A stretch of 16,031 nucleotides of DNA, taken from assembly GCA_003644405.1 (NCBI GenBank), contig QNCE01000020.1:1-16031 (forward strand), in the 5' to 3' direction. The stretch is from Candidatus Omnitrophota bacterium (GTDB lineage: Bacteria; Omnitrophota; Gorgyraeia; Duberdicusellales; 4484-171). Positions within the stretch are counted from its first letter, which is position 1, and every line of letters begins with the position of its first letter. This document shows positions 1-6,171 of this stretch, one piece after another. The position numbers and the translations under genes were made by a program. The notes under the pieces are model-generated. The model ran no database searches, was not told where the DNA came from, and saw nothing but the letters and a program-made list of their open reading frames with translations.

Positions 1-35
1 AACAAATTCGCCAAAGGCGATTTCCCTTATTTGTT
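1..35. repeat. Bipartite hairpin at window edge
   Basis: Outer arms AACAAA (1-6) and TTTGTT (30-35) enclose an inner stem TCGCC (8-12) / GGCGA (16-20) with an AAA loop. Read on the minus strand, the design (outer AACAA stem, one-sided A-rich bulge, inner stem with TCGC, closing TTTGTT) is the same as that of the two hairpins at 264-306 and 395-437. The core GCCAAAGGCG (10-19) also occurs at 630-639 and 817-826 in the tRNA-Ala copies. It lies downstream of tRNA-Leu and has no T-tract, so I do not call it a terminator. Confidence 0.6.
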
Positions 36-58
36 CCGACAATACTTTCGTCTCAGAG

Positions 59-86
59 TTAACTTCCAGCTTAAAAAAGAAGTTAA
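59..86. other. Inverted repeat downstream of tRNA-Leu
   Basis: An 8-bp perfect inverted repeat, TTAACTTC (59-66) / GAAGTTAA (79-86), with a 12-nt loop lies about 20 nt past the 3' end of the minus-strand tRNA-Leu. Read on the minus strand, the loop is T-rich but no T-run follows the stem, so it is at best an atypical end or processing signal for the tRNA-Leu transcript. It is AT-rich and could be chance. Confidence 0.3.
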
Positions 87-105
87 TGAATGTGAGGTTA
101 AACCA

Positions 106-189
106 TGCCGAGGGCGGGAGTCGAACCCGCATAGAGTTACCTCCACCGGTTTTTGAGACCGGCGCGTCTGCCAATTCCGCCACCTCGGC
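106..189 (-). tRNA. tRNA-Leu (anticodon CAA)
   Basis: The reverse complement folds as a class II tRNA. The acceptor arms GCCGAGG / CCTCGGC pair perfectly with discriminator A. The anticodon stem CCGGT / ACCGG holds the loop CTCAAAA, giving anticodon CAA, which reads UUG. A long variable arm suits tRNA-Leu, and the T-arm GCGGGTTCGACTCCCGC is intact. The 3' CCA is not encoded (TGG follows), unlike in the neighbouring tRNA-Ala, so a CCA-adding enzyme is needed. It is transcribed away from the leuS operon, probably from the minus-strand promoter at 503-531 through a leader of about 300 nt that carries two broken copies of its own 5' end. Confidence 0.95.
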
Positions 190-256
190 ATTTACTTTAT
201 TTATTATCCTACTCCTATTAGTCTTGCCCCTTAAGAACTTCTCTCTTCTATTAACT

Positions 257-320
257 ACGCGGGAACAACTAAATTAAGCTTCGCTGTAATAACAGCGAAA
301 GTTGTTACCGCCACCTCGGC
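257..320 (-). pseudogene. Truncated tRNA-Leu 5' end with hairpin, copy 1
   Basis: On the minus strand the tRNA-Leu 5' end (320-308) runs into a hairpin: arms AACAACT (264-270) / AGTTGTT (300-306) and inner arms TTCGCTGT (280-287) / ACAGCGAA (292-299) with a 4-nt loop. Next comes CCCGCG (263-258). Its CCGC can pair with the D-stem GCGG of the tRNA fragment, so the outer stem continues into the old D-arm. In effect the D-loop has been replaced by the hairpin and the rest of the tRNA is gone. Confidence 0.75.
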
Positions 321-387
321 ATTTACTTTATTTATTATCTTACCTCTATCAACTCTATTCCCTAACAATCTCTTTCTTCTTCTAACT

Positions 388-451
388 ACGCGGGAACAAC
401 TAAATTAAGCTTCGCTGTAATAACAGCGAAAGTTGTTACCGCCACCTCGGC
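388..451 (-). pseudogene. Truncated tRNA-Leu 5' end with hairpin, copy 2
   Basis: This repeats copy 1 exactly 131 nt further on: tRNA fragment 451-439, outer arms 395-401 / 431-437, inner arms 411-418 / 423-430, and the same CCCGCG beyond. The hairpin is identical to that of copy 1. Its 5' G at 451 is about 45 nt from the start predicted for the minus-strand promoter, a normal leader length. This may be where the intact tRNA originally began. Confidence 0.75.
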
Positions 452-502
452 ATTTACTTTATATTTTAACTTTATATTTTATTTGTTCTTAGAACTTTTA
501 AA

Positions 503-531
503 ATCTTAGCATTAGCAAAATTCTTTGTCAA
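503..531 (-). promoter_or_regulatory. Sigma70-type promoter for tRNA-Leu
   Basis: On the minus strand there is TTGACA (531-526), a 17-nt spacer, an extended TG two bases before the -10, and TAAGAT (508-503). The -35 is perfect, the spacing optimal, and the -10 matches 4 of 6. The predicted start is near 496. The next gene in this direction is tRNA-Leu, after the two truncated copies. Confidence 0.65.
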
Positions 532-560
532 TTGACAATTTTTCTGTTAGATGATATATT
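532..560 (+). promoter_or_regulatory. Sigma70-type promoter for tRNA-Ala / nfo-leuS
   Basis: TTGACA (532-537), a 17-nt spacer and TATATT (555-560) form a near-consensus promoter with a predicted start near 567. Its -35 abuts the -35 of the minus-strand promoter, so TGTCAATTGACA at 526-537 is a perfect 12-bp palindrome. It points at the truncated tRNA-Ala copies, the intact tRNA-Ala and, with no terminator seen, the nfo-leuS run. Confidence 0.7.
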
Positions 561-614
561 TTAGTTTAAAGTTTCTCCCTAAAGTGAACAGGAGAATAAA
601 TACAATTTAAAGAG

Positions 615-658
615 GGGGCCGTAGTTTCTGCCAAAGGCGGACCCGCTTATGAGCGGGC
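615..658 (+). pseudogene. Truncated tRNA-Ala 5' end with double hairpin, copy 1
   Basis: GGGGCCGTAGTT (615-626) equals nucleotides 1-12 of the intact tRNA-Ala. It breaks there into two GC-rich hairpins: CTGCC / GGCGG with an AAA loop (628-640) and CCCGCT / AGCGGG with a TATG loop (642-657). Sequence from 616 to 658 repeats exactly at 803-845. The tRNA body does not follow. The 5' G lies about 48 nt after the predicted start of the plus-strand promoter, mirroring the tRNA-Leu side. Confidence 0.75.
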
Positions 659-721
659 GATCCTTGATAGGCCATTTAAAAATAAATAAATTTCTTCTTC
701 GATCATACTGCAGGGGTGACA

Positions 722-783
722 GTCCGCCGTGATTAGCTTCTTAGGTTTAACTTACAGGCGGACGTCAGAGGGGCAGAGCCCCT
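722..783. other. GC-rich inverted repeats between tRNA-Ala copies
   Basis: Two inverted repeats stand out from the AT-rich background: GTCCGCC (722-728) / GGCGGAC (757-763) with a 28-nt loop, and AGGGGC (769-774) / GCCCCT (778-783) with a 3-nt AGA loop. They lie in the leader predicted to run from the promoter at 532-560 to tRNA-Ala. Neither is followed by a T-run. I recognise no known riboswitch or RNA family. Confidence 0.55.
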
Positions 784-802
784 ATGAGGAGCGTAAGCGA
801 CA

Positions 803-854
803 GGGCCGTAGTTTCTGCCAAAGGCGGACCCGCTTATGAGCGGGCAGTTGGGAG
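803..854 (+). pseudogene. tRNA-Ala 5' fragment interrupted by a palindromic insert, copy 2
   Basis: GGGCCGTAGTT (803-813) is followed by the same double hairpin as copy 1 (about 814-844), then by CAGTTGGGAG (845-854), which is exactly what follows GTAGTT in the intact tRNA (981-990). The tRNA 5' half is therefore split by an insert of about 31 nt and resumes in register before being lost. This is the clearest sign that the hairpins are insertions into a tRNA sequence. One nucleotide of the acceptor 5' G-run is missing compared with copy 1. Confidence 0.8.
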
Positions 855-862
855 TAAGTTGT

Positions 863-881
863 CTGCAACGTTAAGTTGCAG
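863..881. other. Stem-loop upstream of tRNA-Ala
   Basis: CTGCAAC (863-869) / GTTGCAG (875-881) form a perfect 7-bp stem with a GTTAA loop. A second imperfect inverted repeat, TTAAAGATA (920-928) / TATCTCTTTAA (932-942), lies between it and tRNA-Ala. Both are in the predicted long leader. The rest of 882-968 is AT-rich; I found only poor promoter matches there. Confidence 0.45.
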
Positions 882-968
882 TATTCTTAAATATACGACT
901 TCCTCCATTGTTTGCGATGTTAAAGATAGGTTATCTCTTTAAAATAGAAGCTAAAATAGAGAAGAGAT

Positions 969-1044
969 GGGGCCGTAGTTCAGTTGGGAGAACGCTACGC
1001 TGGCAGCGTAGAGGTCACGGGTTCAAATCCCGTCGGCTCCACCA
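969..1044 (+). tRNA. tRNA-Ala (anticodon GGC)
   Basis: This is a complete 76-nt tRNA with encoded CCA. Acceptor arms GGGGCCG / CGGCTCC pair with one G-T wobble. The D-arm is present, the anticodon stem CTACG / CGTAG holds loop CTGGCAG (anticodon GGC, reading GCC), and the T-arm ACGGGTTCAAATCCCGT is intact. The next gene, nfo, begins about 20 nt after the CCA with no terminator between. The tRNA is thus probably made as the 5' part of the nfo-leuS transcript, or shares its promoter. Two broken copies of its 5' end lie upstream. Confidence 0.96.
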
Positions 1045-1064
1045 GTAAATTTCTTAAAGAATTG

Positions 1065-1919
1065 TTGAGGTTAGGCGTCCAAGTTTCTATTGCTGGTAGT
1101 ATCCATTTTTCTGTAGATAGAGCACTTAGTTTAGGCTGTAATACCATGCAGATATTTTCCCGGAACCCTCGAAAATTTAGAAAGGGTTTTCTAAAAGGAG
1201 AAGATATAGAGCTTTTTAAAAAAAAGATCAGTAATTCTCCTATATTTCCACTTATTATTCACGCTCCTTATACCTTGAATTTAGCCACCCCTCAAAAATT
1301 TTTCCATTGGGTTACTACCAAAGAATTTATCGCTGATTTGATAGAAGCAGATAAATTAGGCGCTCACTACATAGTCGTCCATCCGGGTTGTTATAAAGGG
1401 ACTAGTGAAGAGAAAGGGCTAAATCAGGTAGTAAAGGCTTTAGAGAAGGTACTGAAAAACACTCCAGAGGTAAAGACAGAAATTCTTTTGGAAAACACCG
1501 CAGGAAGTGGAACATGGTTGGGATTTAAGGTTTCTCACTATAAATTCATATTGGAAAATTTGGGCTTTACTCCCCGCATAGGTATATGTTTAGATACTGC
1601 CCATGCTTGGTGTGCAGGTTATAGGATAAATACTCAACAAGGTTTAGAAGAACTCCTACAGGAAATAGAAAAAGAGATAGGTCTTCAAAGATTAAAGGTT
1701 ACCCACCTCAATGATACACTAGATGAGTTAGGGTCAAGAAAAGATCACCACTATCATATTGGAAAGGGGATGATTGGTAAGGAGGGTTTTTCTTTGATAG
1801 TCAACCATCCTTTTCTTAAGAACTTACCTTTTATCCTAGAGACACCTAAAAAAAGTGATAAGGATGATATAAAGAATTTAGATGCTGTAAGAGCACTTTA
1901 TAAAGATGAATTACTCTAA
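1065..1919 (+). CDS. nfo: Endonuclease IV (AP endonuclease)
   Basis: Zinc-dependent AP endonuclease of the Nfo/EndoIV TIM-barrel family, which cuts 5' to abasic sites in base-excision repair. With a TTG start at 1065 the protein has 284 aa, the usual family length, and begins MRLGVQVSIAGSI, matching the conserved N-terminus. The adjacent TTG at 1062 is possible. An open frame continues upstream to 984, but that would translate tRNA-Ala. All metal ligands expected from E. coli Nfo are visible: H66, H106, E143, D177, H180, H214, D227, H229 and E259. The Shine-Dalgarno site is weak (AAAGA at 1056-1060). Its 3' end overlaps the leuS start by 14 nt, so the two are almost surely cotranscribed. Confidence 0.93.
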   Translation: MRLGVQVSIAGSIHFSVDRALSLGCNTMQIFSRNPRKFRKGFLKGEDIELFKKKISNSPIFPLIIHAPYTLNLATPQKFFHWVTTKEFIADLIEADKLGAHYIVVHPGCYKGTSEEKGLNQVVKALEKVLKNTPEVKTEILLENTAGSGTWLGFKVSHYKFILENLGFTPRIGICLDTAHAWCAGYRINTQQGLEELLQEIEKEIGLQRLKVTHLNDTLDELGSRKDHHYHIGKGMIGKEGFSLIVNHPFLKNLPFILETPKKSDKDDIKNLDAVRALYKDELL

Positions 1920-4362
1920 AGAAATTGATAAAAAGTGGCAAGATTACTGGAAAGAGATTAAGCTTTTTAATGTTGATGTGAAAGATAAGTCAAAGCCTAA
2001 GTATTACTGTTTAGTAATGTTTCCTTATCCCTCCAGTGAACTTCATGTAGGGCATGCACGGAATTATATTATTGGTGATGCCGTAGCCCGGTATAAGATA
2101 ATGCGGGGGTATAAAGTTTTGTCTCCTATGCGGTGGGATGCTTTTGGATTGCCGGCAGAGAATCAGGCTATAAAGCATAATATCCATCCTAAAAAGTGGA
2201 CATTTAATAATATAAACCGGATTAAAGAACAACTTAACAGTTGGGGCACCGGTTATGATTGGGACAAAGAAGTAAACAGCTGCCTCCCTGAATATTATAA
2301 ATGGACACAATGGATTTTTTTAAAACTTTACTCTCGGGGCTTAGCTTATAAGAAAGAAGCGCCAGTAAACTGGTGTCCCCGTTGTTTAACTGTATTAGCT
2401 AATGAGCAGGTAATTGGAGGAAAATGTGAAAGGTGTTCTTCAGAAGTAGAACAGAAAAAGTTAAAACAGTGGTTTTTTAGAATTACCGATTATGCTGAAA
2501 GACTCCTTAAGGATTTAGATTTGTTGGAGGATTGGCCAGAGAGAGTTAAGATAATGCAAAAGAATTGGATTGGTAGATCTGAGGGAGTAGAGATTTACTT
2601 TCCTTTGAAAGGTGCCCAGCTTAGGATTAACTGTTTTACTACGCGTGTTGACACAATTTTTGGAGCTACATTTTTAGCTTTGAGCTGGGATCATCCTCTT
2701 ATAGAAGTTCTTGTTCAGAACAATCCTAAAAGAGAAGAAATAGTTAACTTTATTGAGAAGATTAAGAATCAACCGTATTCGATAAGACTTTTAGATAATT
2801 TTGAAAAAGAGGGTATTTTCACTGGTAAATTTGCTATTAACCCTATGACTAATAAAGAGATTCCCATCTGGATTGCTAATTATATCCTCTCTGAGTATGG
2901 GACAGGAGCAATAATGTGTGTACCTGCTCATGATAGAAGAGATTTTGATTTTGCAAAGAAATACGGACTTCCCATTGTGGAGGTAATTAGAGCTCCTCAA
3001 AAAAAAGAAGAAGCCCCTTTAGAAGAAGTTTATGAAGGTGAAGGAGTCTTGGTTAATTCAGGAGAATTTAGTGGACTTAACTCTCAGGAGGCTAAAGAAA
3101 AAATTGCTGATTTTATGGAGAAAAATGATATAGGTAAAAGAAAAGTTAACTATAAATTAAGAGATTGGCTTATATCTCGACAACGTTACTGGGGTACTCC
3201 TATTCCTATTGTTTACTGTGATAAGTGTGGAGAGGTTCCTGTTCCTGAGGAACAACTTCCTGTTCTCCTTCCGGAGAAGGTAGAATTTCTTCCTACGGGA
3301 CAGTCACCACTAACTTATGTGGAGGAGTTTATCAAAACCAGGTGTCCCCGTTGCGGAGGATCTGCACTTAGAGAGACTGATACTATGGATACATTTGTGG
3401 ACTCCAGTTGGTATTATCTAAGATACATTTCTCCTAAAGAGGAAAAGTCTCCTTTTGTTAGTGAAGATGTAAATTACTGGTTACCTGTAGACCAATACAT
3501 TGGTGGAGTAGAGCATGCTATTTTACATCTTATGTACGCACGTTTCATCAATAAGTTCTTTTACGATTTAGGTCTAATAAATTTTAAAGAACCGTTTAGG
3601 CGTCTGTTTACTCAAGGGATGATTGTAAAAGATGGAGCAAAAATGTCTAAGTCTAAGGGGAACGTGGTGTCTCCTGATTATATTATAGACACCTATGGCG
3701 CTGATACCATGAGACTTTATATTCTTTTTATCGGTCCTCCCCAGAAAGATGCAGAGTGGCATGATGAGGGACTTTTAGGTTGTTCTCGATTTATAGCCAG
3801 AGTGTTAAGACTCCTAGACCTACTTTCTCAGTATAAAAAAAATAATGTTGATAAAGATAATCCTCATCAAAAGTTGCTTCTGAGAAAAATGCATCACACA
3901 ATTAAGGAAGTTACTCAGGATTTGGAAGGTAACTTTCAATTTAATACTGCCATAAGTAGGATTATGGAATTAGTGAATCATATATACAAATCTCTAGATA
4001 CTGGACAAATCAGTAAAGAGTTATTTCGTCAGGCAATAGATACGGTATTTTTGCTTTTAGCTCCCTTTACTCCCCATATAAGTGAAGAGGCAAATAAAAT
4101 TTTAGGCAATTCTGGTTCTATTTTTCATAGAAATTGGCCTAGTTATGATCCTAAATATTTAGAGCAGGAGGAGGTAGAAATTGCTATTCTTATCGATGGG
4201 AAATTGAGAGCTCATCTTAAGATAGATACTCAGTGGAGTGAAAAAAAAGTAGTAGAGGAAGCCCTCTCTCTAGAAAAAGTAAAAAATTATCTTAAAGGTG
4301 CTCCTCCTAAAAAAACGTTCTACATAAAAAATAAGGTTCTTAATCTCGTTACTAATGGATGA
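1906..4362 (+). CDS. leuS: Leucyl-tRNA synthetase
   Basis: Class Ia leucyl-tRNA synthetase, 818 aa and full length, which charges tRNA-Leu in the cytoplasm. The HIGH motif is LHVGH (46-50) and KMSKS is at 579-583. A zinc-knuckle insert shows CPRC and CERC cysteine pairs near residues 155-180, and a second pair of CxxC motifs follows the editing domain (CDKCG, CPRCGG). The CP1 editing domain has TRVDTIFGATFLAL and TGAIMCVPAHDRRDFDFA, with the conserved Asp of the amino-acid-discriminating pocket, so proofreading looks intact. The C-terminal anticodon-binding and small terminal domains are present. The start overlaps nfo by 14 nt, and the stop overlaps the next gene as ATGA. A tRNA-Leu gene lies under 2 kb upstream on the other strand. 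I see no T-box leader. Confidence 0.97.
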   Translation: MNYSKEIDKKWQDYWKEIKLFNVDVKDKSKPKYYCLVMFPYPSSELHVGHARNYIIGDAVARYKIMRGYKVLSPMRWDAFGLPAENQAIKHNIHPKKWTFNNINRIKEQLNSWGTGYDWDKEVNSCLPEYYKWTQWIFLKLYSRGLAYKKEAPVNWCPRCLTVLANEQVIGGKCERCSSEVEQKKLKQWFFRITDYAERLLKDLDLLEDWPERVKIMQKNWIGRSEGVEIYFPLKGAQLRINCFTTRVDTIFGATFLALSWDHPLIEVLVQNNPKREEIVNFIEKIKNQPYSIRLLDNFEKEGIFTGKFAINPMTNKEIPIWIANYILSEYGTGAIMCVPAHDRRDFDFAKKYGLPIVEVIRAPQKKEEAPLEEVYEGEGVLVNSGEFSGLNSQEAKEKIADFMEKNDIGKRKVNYKLRDWLISRQRYWGTPIPIVYCDKCGEVPVPEEQLPVLLPEKVEFLPTGQSPLTYVEEFIKTRCPRCGGSALRETDTMDTFVDSSWYYLRYISPKEEKSPFVSEDVNYWLPVDQYIGGVEHAILHLMYARFINKFFYDLGLINFKEPFRRLFTQGMIVKDGAKMSKSKGNVVSPDYIIDTYGADTMRLYILFIGPPQKDAEWHDEGLLGCSRFIARVLRLLDLLSQYKKNNVDKDNPHQKLLLRKMHHTIKEVTQDLEGNFQFNTAISRIMELVNHIYKSLDTGQISKELFRQAIDTVFLLLAPFTPHISEEANKILGNSGSIFHRNWPSYDPKYLEQEEVEIAILIDGKLRAHLKIDTQWSEKKVVEEALSLEKVKNYLKGAPPKKTFYIKNKVLNLVTNG

Positions 4363-4679
4363 TTCCTCTTACTTATAGAGAAAGAAGGATTCTTTTGCTA
4401 ATAGGGGCTCTCCTTCTTTTAGGAGGGATACTAAGAGTTTCTGGCGTTACCTTCCCTTCTTTTAGAGAAGAAAAGACTACCTCCTTAAAGAAAGTTAACA
4501 TAAATACTGCTACCTTAGAGGAGTTAACTACTCTTCCCTATATAGGAGAAAAAATTGCCCTCAAAATTATTAATCATCGCAAACTCCACGGAGAGTTTAA
4601 AAATCTAAAAGATCTTCTAGAGATTAAAGGGATAGGTCCTAAGAAGTTAGAACTCATTAAGAATTATGTAATCTTTTAA
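4359..4679 (+). CDS. comEA: ComEA-like helix-hairpin-helix DNA-binding protein
   Basis: Small membrane-anchored DNA-binding protein of 106 aa. Residues 10-28 form one hydrophobic segment (signal anchor), followed by a short linker and two HhH motifs: NINTATLEELTTLPYIGEKIA (about 48-68), continuing to about residue 74, and LLEIKGIGPKKLELIKNYV (about 86-104). This is the ComEA C-terminal domain, which binds incoming double-stranded DNA without sequence specificity during transformation. It lacks the longer linker domain of Bacillus ComEA, as do many short homologues. It overlaps the leuS stop by ATGA and is 4 nt from comEC, so translation is probably coupled. The comEC neighbour strengthens the call. 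Confidence 0.88.
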   Translation: MIPLTYRERRILLLIGALLLLGGILRVSGVTFPSFREEKTTSLKKVNINTATLEELTTLPYIGEKIALKIINHRKLHGEFKNLKDLLEIKGIGPKKLELIKNYVIF

Positions 4680-4683
4680 AAGT

Positions 4684-6171
4684 TTGCATAATTTTTCCCT
4701 TTTTCTTTCTTTAATTGTAGGTATCCTTCTAGGGCGAGTTGCTAAAAATTTTCTCCCTTTCGTTGCTCTCTTGGCAACTTTTCTCTTTCTTTCTTCCTAT
4801 TTTTTCCATAAGAGAAACAAACCAATTGCCTGGGGAATTTGCTTTTTCTTATTCTTCATAGTTTTAGGTACTCTTTGGAGTTTACCTAAATATTTTACTA
4901 GTCCTGAGCAGATTTTAGCAGAGAAAAGAGATTTTCATATCAAGGTAATTTCTTTTCCCAAAAGAGTTTTAGCCAGGCAGGTTTACTTTGCTCAGATATT
5001 TAGAGTAGATAACTTCCCCTTTTACCTTAAAGCAAAAGTTGTAGACTTCTCTCATCTAAAAAAAGACTACCTAAGTAGGTATCACATAGAAGGAAAACTT
5101 TCTTTGTATGTTTATAAGGGAAGAAAATTTTATACTCTCTGGATAAGTAAAAATACCTCCCAACTTAAGTATAAAGATAAATGGATTGATGTTCTTCTAA
5201 AAAAGGTAACACTTTTTTTAACTAACCTCTACAGGTCTAAATTATCTGCCCAAGCATATTCCTTTCTGTCAGCAACATTTTTAGGGAGAAGAGAGTTGCT
5301 TCCAAGGAAAGTAAAGAAAATTTTTGCTACTTCAGGAACCTCTCACCTTCTGGCTATAAGTGGATTGCACATAGGGATGACAGCTTTAGTATTGATGTAC
5401 CTTTTAAAATTTTTTAACCTAGCTCTTCCTAAAAGAATAGTTATTTCTATTGCTTTTCTCTTTTTCTATACTTTTCTGGTGGGGGCAAGAGCTCCCACTT
5501 TAAGGGCTGCTATTATGTATACAATTTTTGGTATAAGTTTTCTTTTACAGAGAAAGACTCATCCTCTTAACGTTTTAGGTCTCTCTGGCATACTTTCTTT
5601 ATTTATAAATCCCTTATGGGTTTTCGATATAGGATTTCAGCTTTCTTTTATCTCAGTATTAGGAATTATTTTAGGATATAGAGTTTTTAGAATAAATATC
5701 CACTCTTCAGTTTTCCTAAGTACTTACTTTAAAAATATTCTTTTTACCTCTTTATTTGTTTTATTATCTATTGCAGGATTGACTTCTTATTACTTTGGAA
5801 AAGTTTATATCTCCAGTATATTGACTAACTGGATCTTAGTTCCTCTTTTTGTATTTATTATTTTCGTCAATTTCCTATTTATAATTTTCTCTTTTTTTCC
5901 CTTATTGGGAGAGTGTATAGGATATCTAGTTTCTTTCCTCATCTTTGGGTTTATAAAGATTGCAAGTTTTCTCTCCTGGTTAAGTAGGGTTAATTTGAAT
6001 TTTTATTCTTCCGGAAAGGGAGTTATTATCTATTACTTAATTTTAATCTGTCTAGGAAGTTTGATATACAAATTTAGAGGAAAGCTTGTGGGGGGATTAA
6101 AACTGTTTTCAAAAAGCCTCACTTTATGTATAATAAATACAGTATGGAAAAAACCTACAAATCCAAAGTAA
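4684..6171 (+). CDS. comEC: ComEC/Rec2-type DNA uptake channel lacking the MBL domain
   Basis: Polytopic inner-membrane protein (495 aa) of the ComEC/Rec2 family, thought to carry single-stranded DNA across the membrane in natural transformation. It starts with membrane segments, then an OB-fold-like DUF4131 region (about 70-165). The Competence core follows: SGTSHLLAISGLHIG (217-231), GARAPTLRAAIMY near 270, DIGFQLSFISVLGI near 315, then several hydrophobic helices. The C-terminal metallo-beta-lactamase-like domain of long homologues such as Bacillus ComEC is absent; the protein ends just after the last membrane region. The start is TTG at 4684, chosen because it precedes the first membrane segment and sits 4 nt after comEA; no ATG or GTG alternative lies nearby. 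The 3' end overlaps the MscS gene. Confidence 0.9.
   Translation: MHNFSLFLSLIVGILLGRVAKNFLPFVALLATFLFLSSYFFHKRNKPIAWGICFFLFFIVLGTLWSLPKYFTSPEQILAEKRDFHIKVISFPKRVLARQVYFAQIFRVDNFPFYLKAKVVDFSHLKKDYLSRYHIEGKLSLYVYKGRKFYTLWISKNTSQLKYKDKWIDVLLKKVTLFLTNLYRSKLSAQAYSFLSATFLGRRELLPRKVKKIFATSGTSHLLAISGLHIGMTALVLMYLLKFFNLALPKRIVISIAFLFFYTFLVGARAPTLRAAIMYTIFGISFLLQRKTHPLNVLGLSGILSLFINPLWVFDIGFQLSFISVLGIILGYRVFRINIHSSVFLSTYFKNILFTSLFVLLSIAGLTSYYFGKVYISSILTNWILVPLFVFIIFVNFLFIIFSFFPLLGECIGYLVSFLIFGFIKIASFLSWLSRVNLNFYSSGKGVIIYYLILICLGSLIYKFRGKLVGGLKLFSKSLTLCIINTVWKKPTNPK

Larger units (their letters stand above)
177..462 (-). repeat. 131-bp tandem repeat carrying the tRNA-Leu 5' end
   Basis: The first 13 nt of tRNA-Leu (minus strand, GCCGAGGTGGCGG) occur at 189-177 in the intact gene and again at 320-308 and 451-439, spaced exactly 131 nt. 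Each copy has the same upstream leader (AAAGTAAAT just before the tRNA 5' G). Units 177-307 and 308-438 match nearly perfectly over their first 32 nt or so and last 50 nt or so, but diverge in the middle (about 209-252 versus 340-383). The conserved block is therefore leader + tRNA 5' end + hairpin, joined by variable spacers. The two extra copies break at tRNA nucleotide 13 and cannot make a tRNA. Confidence 0.9.

Noticed and set aside
86..277. 63-codon plus-strand frame across the tRNA-Leu gene
   Set aside because: It is the antisense of tRNA-Leu plus repeat sequence, with no recognisable domain or ribosome-binding site.
106..462. Integrated-element attachment sites at tRNA-Leu
   Set aside because: Integrases normally duplicate the tRNA 3' end. 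Here only the 5' end is repeated and no integrase is in the window.
700..785. FMN-type or other riboswitch, because of GGGGTGACAGTCCGCC and GC-rich stems
   Set aside because: The required conserved FMN elements are not in order, and the downstream genes are not riboflavin genes.
177..858. CRISPR array
   Set aside because: There are few copies, units are 131-187 bp, and the repeats are tRNA 5' ends with hairpins, not short direct repeats with unique spacers. No cas genes are present.
908..936. Second promoter just upstream of tRNA-Ala (TTGTTT, 17 nt, TTATCT)
   Set aside because: The -10 matches only about 2 of 6 consensus bases, far weaker than the promoter at 532-560.
984..1064. Extension of the nfo reading frame to an ATG-like start at 984
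   Set aside because: This would translate tRNA-Ala. The family N-terminus begins at TTG 1065, which gives the normal length.
567..1064. T-box leader controlling leuS
   Set aside because: I found no T-box sequence, specifier loop or terminator/antiterminator. The tRNA-like pieces match tRNA-Ala and are true tRNA fragments.
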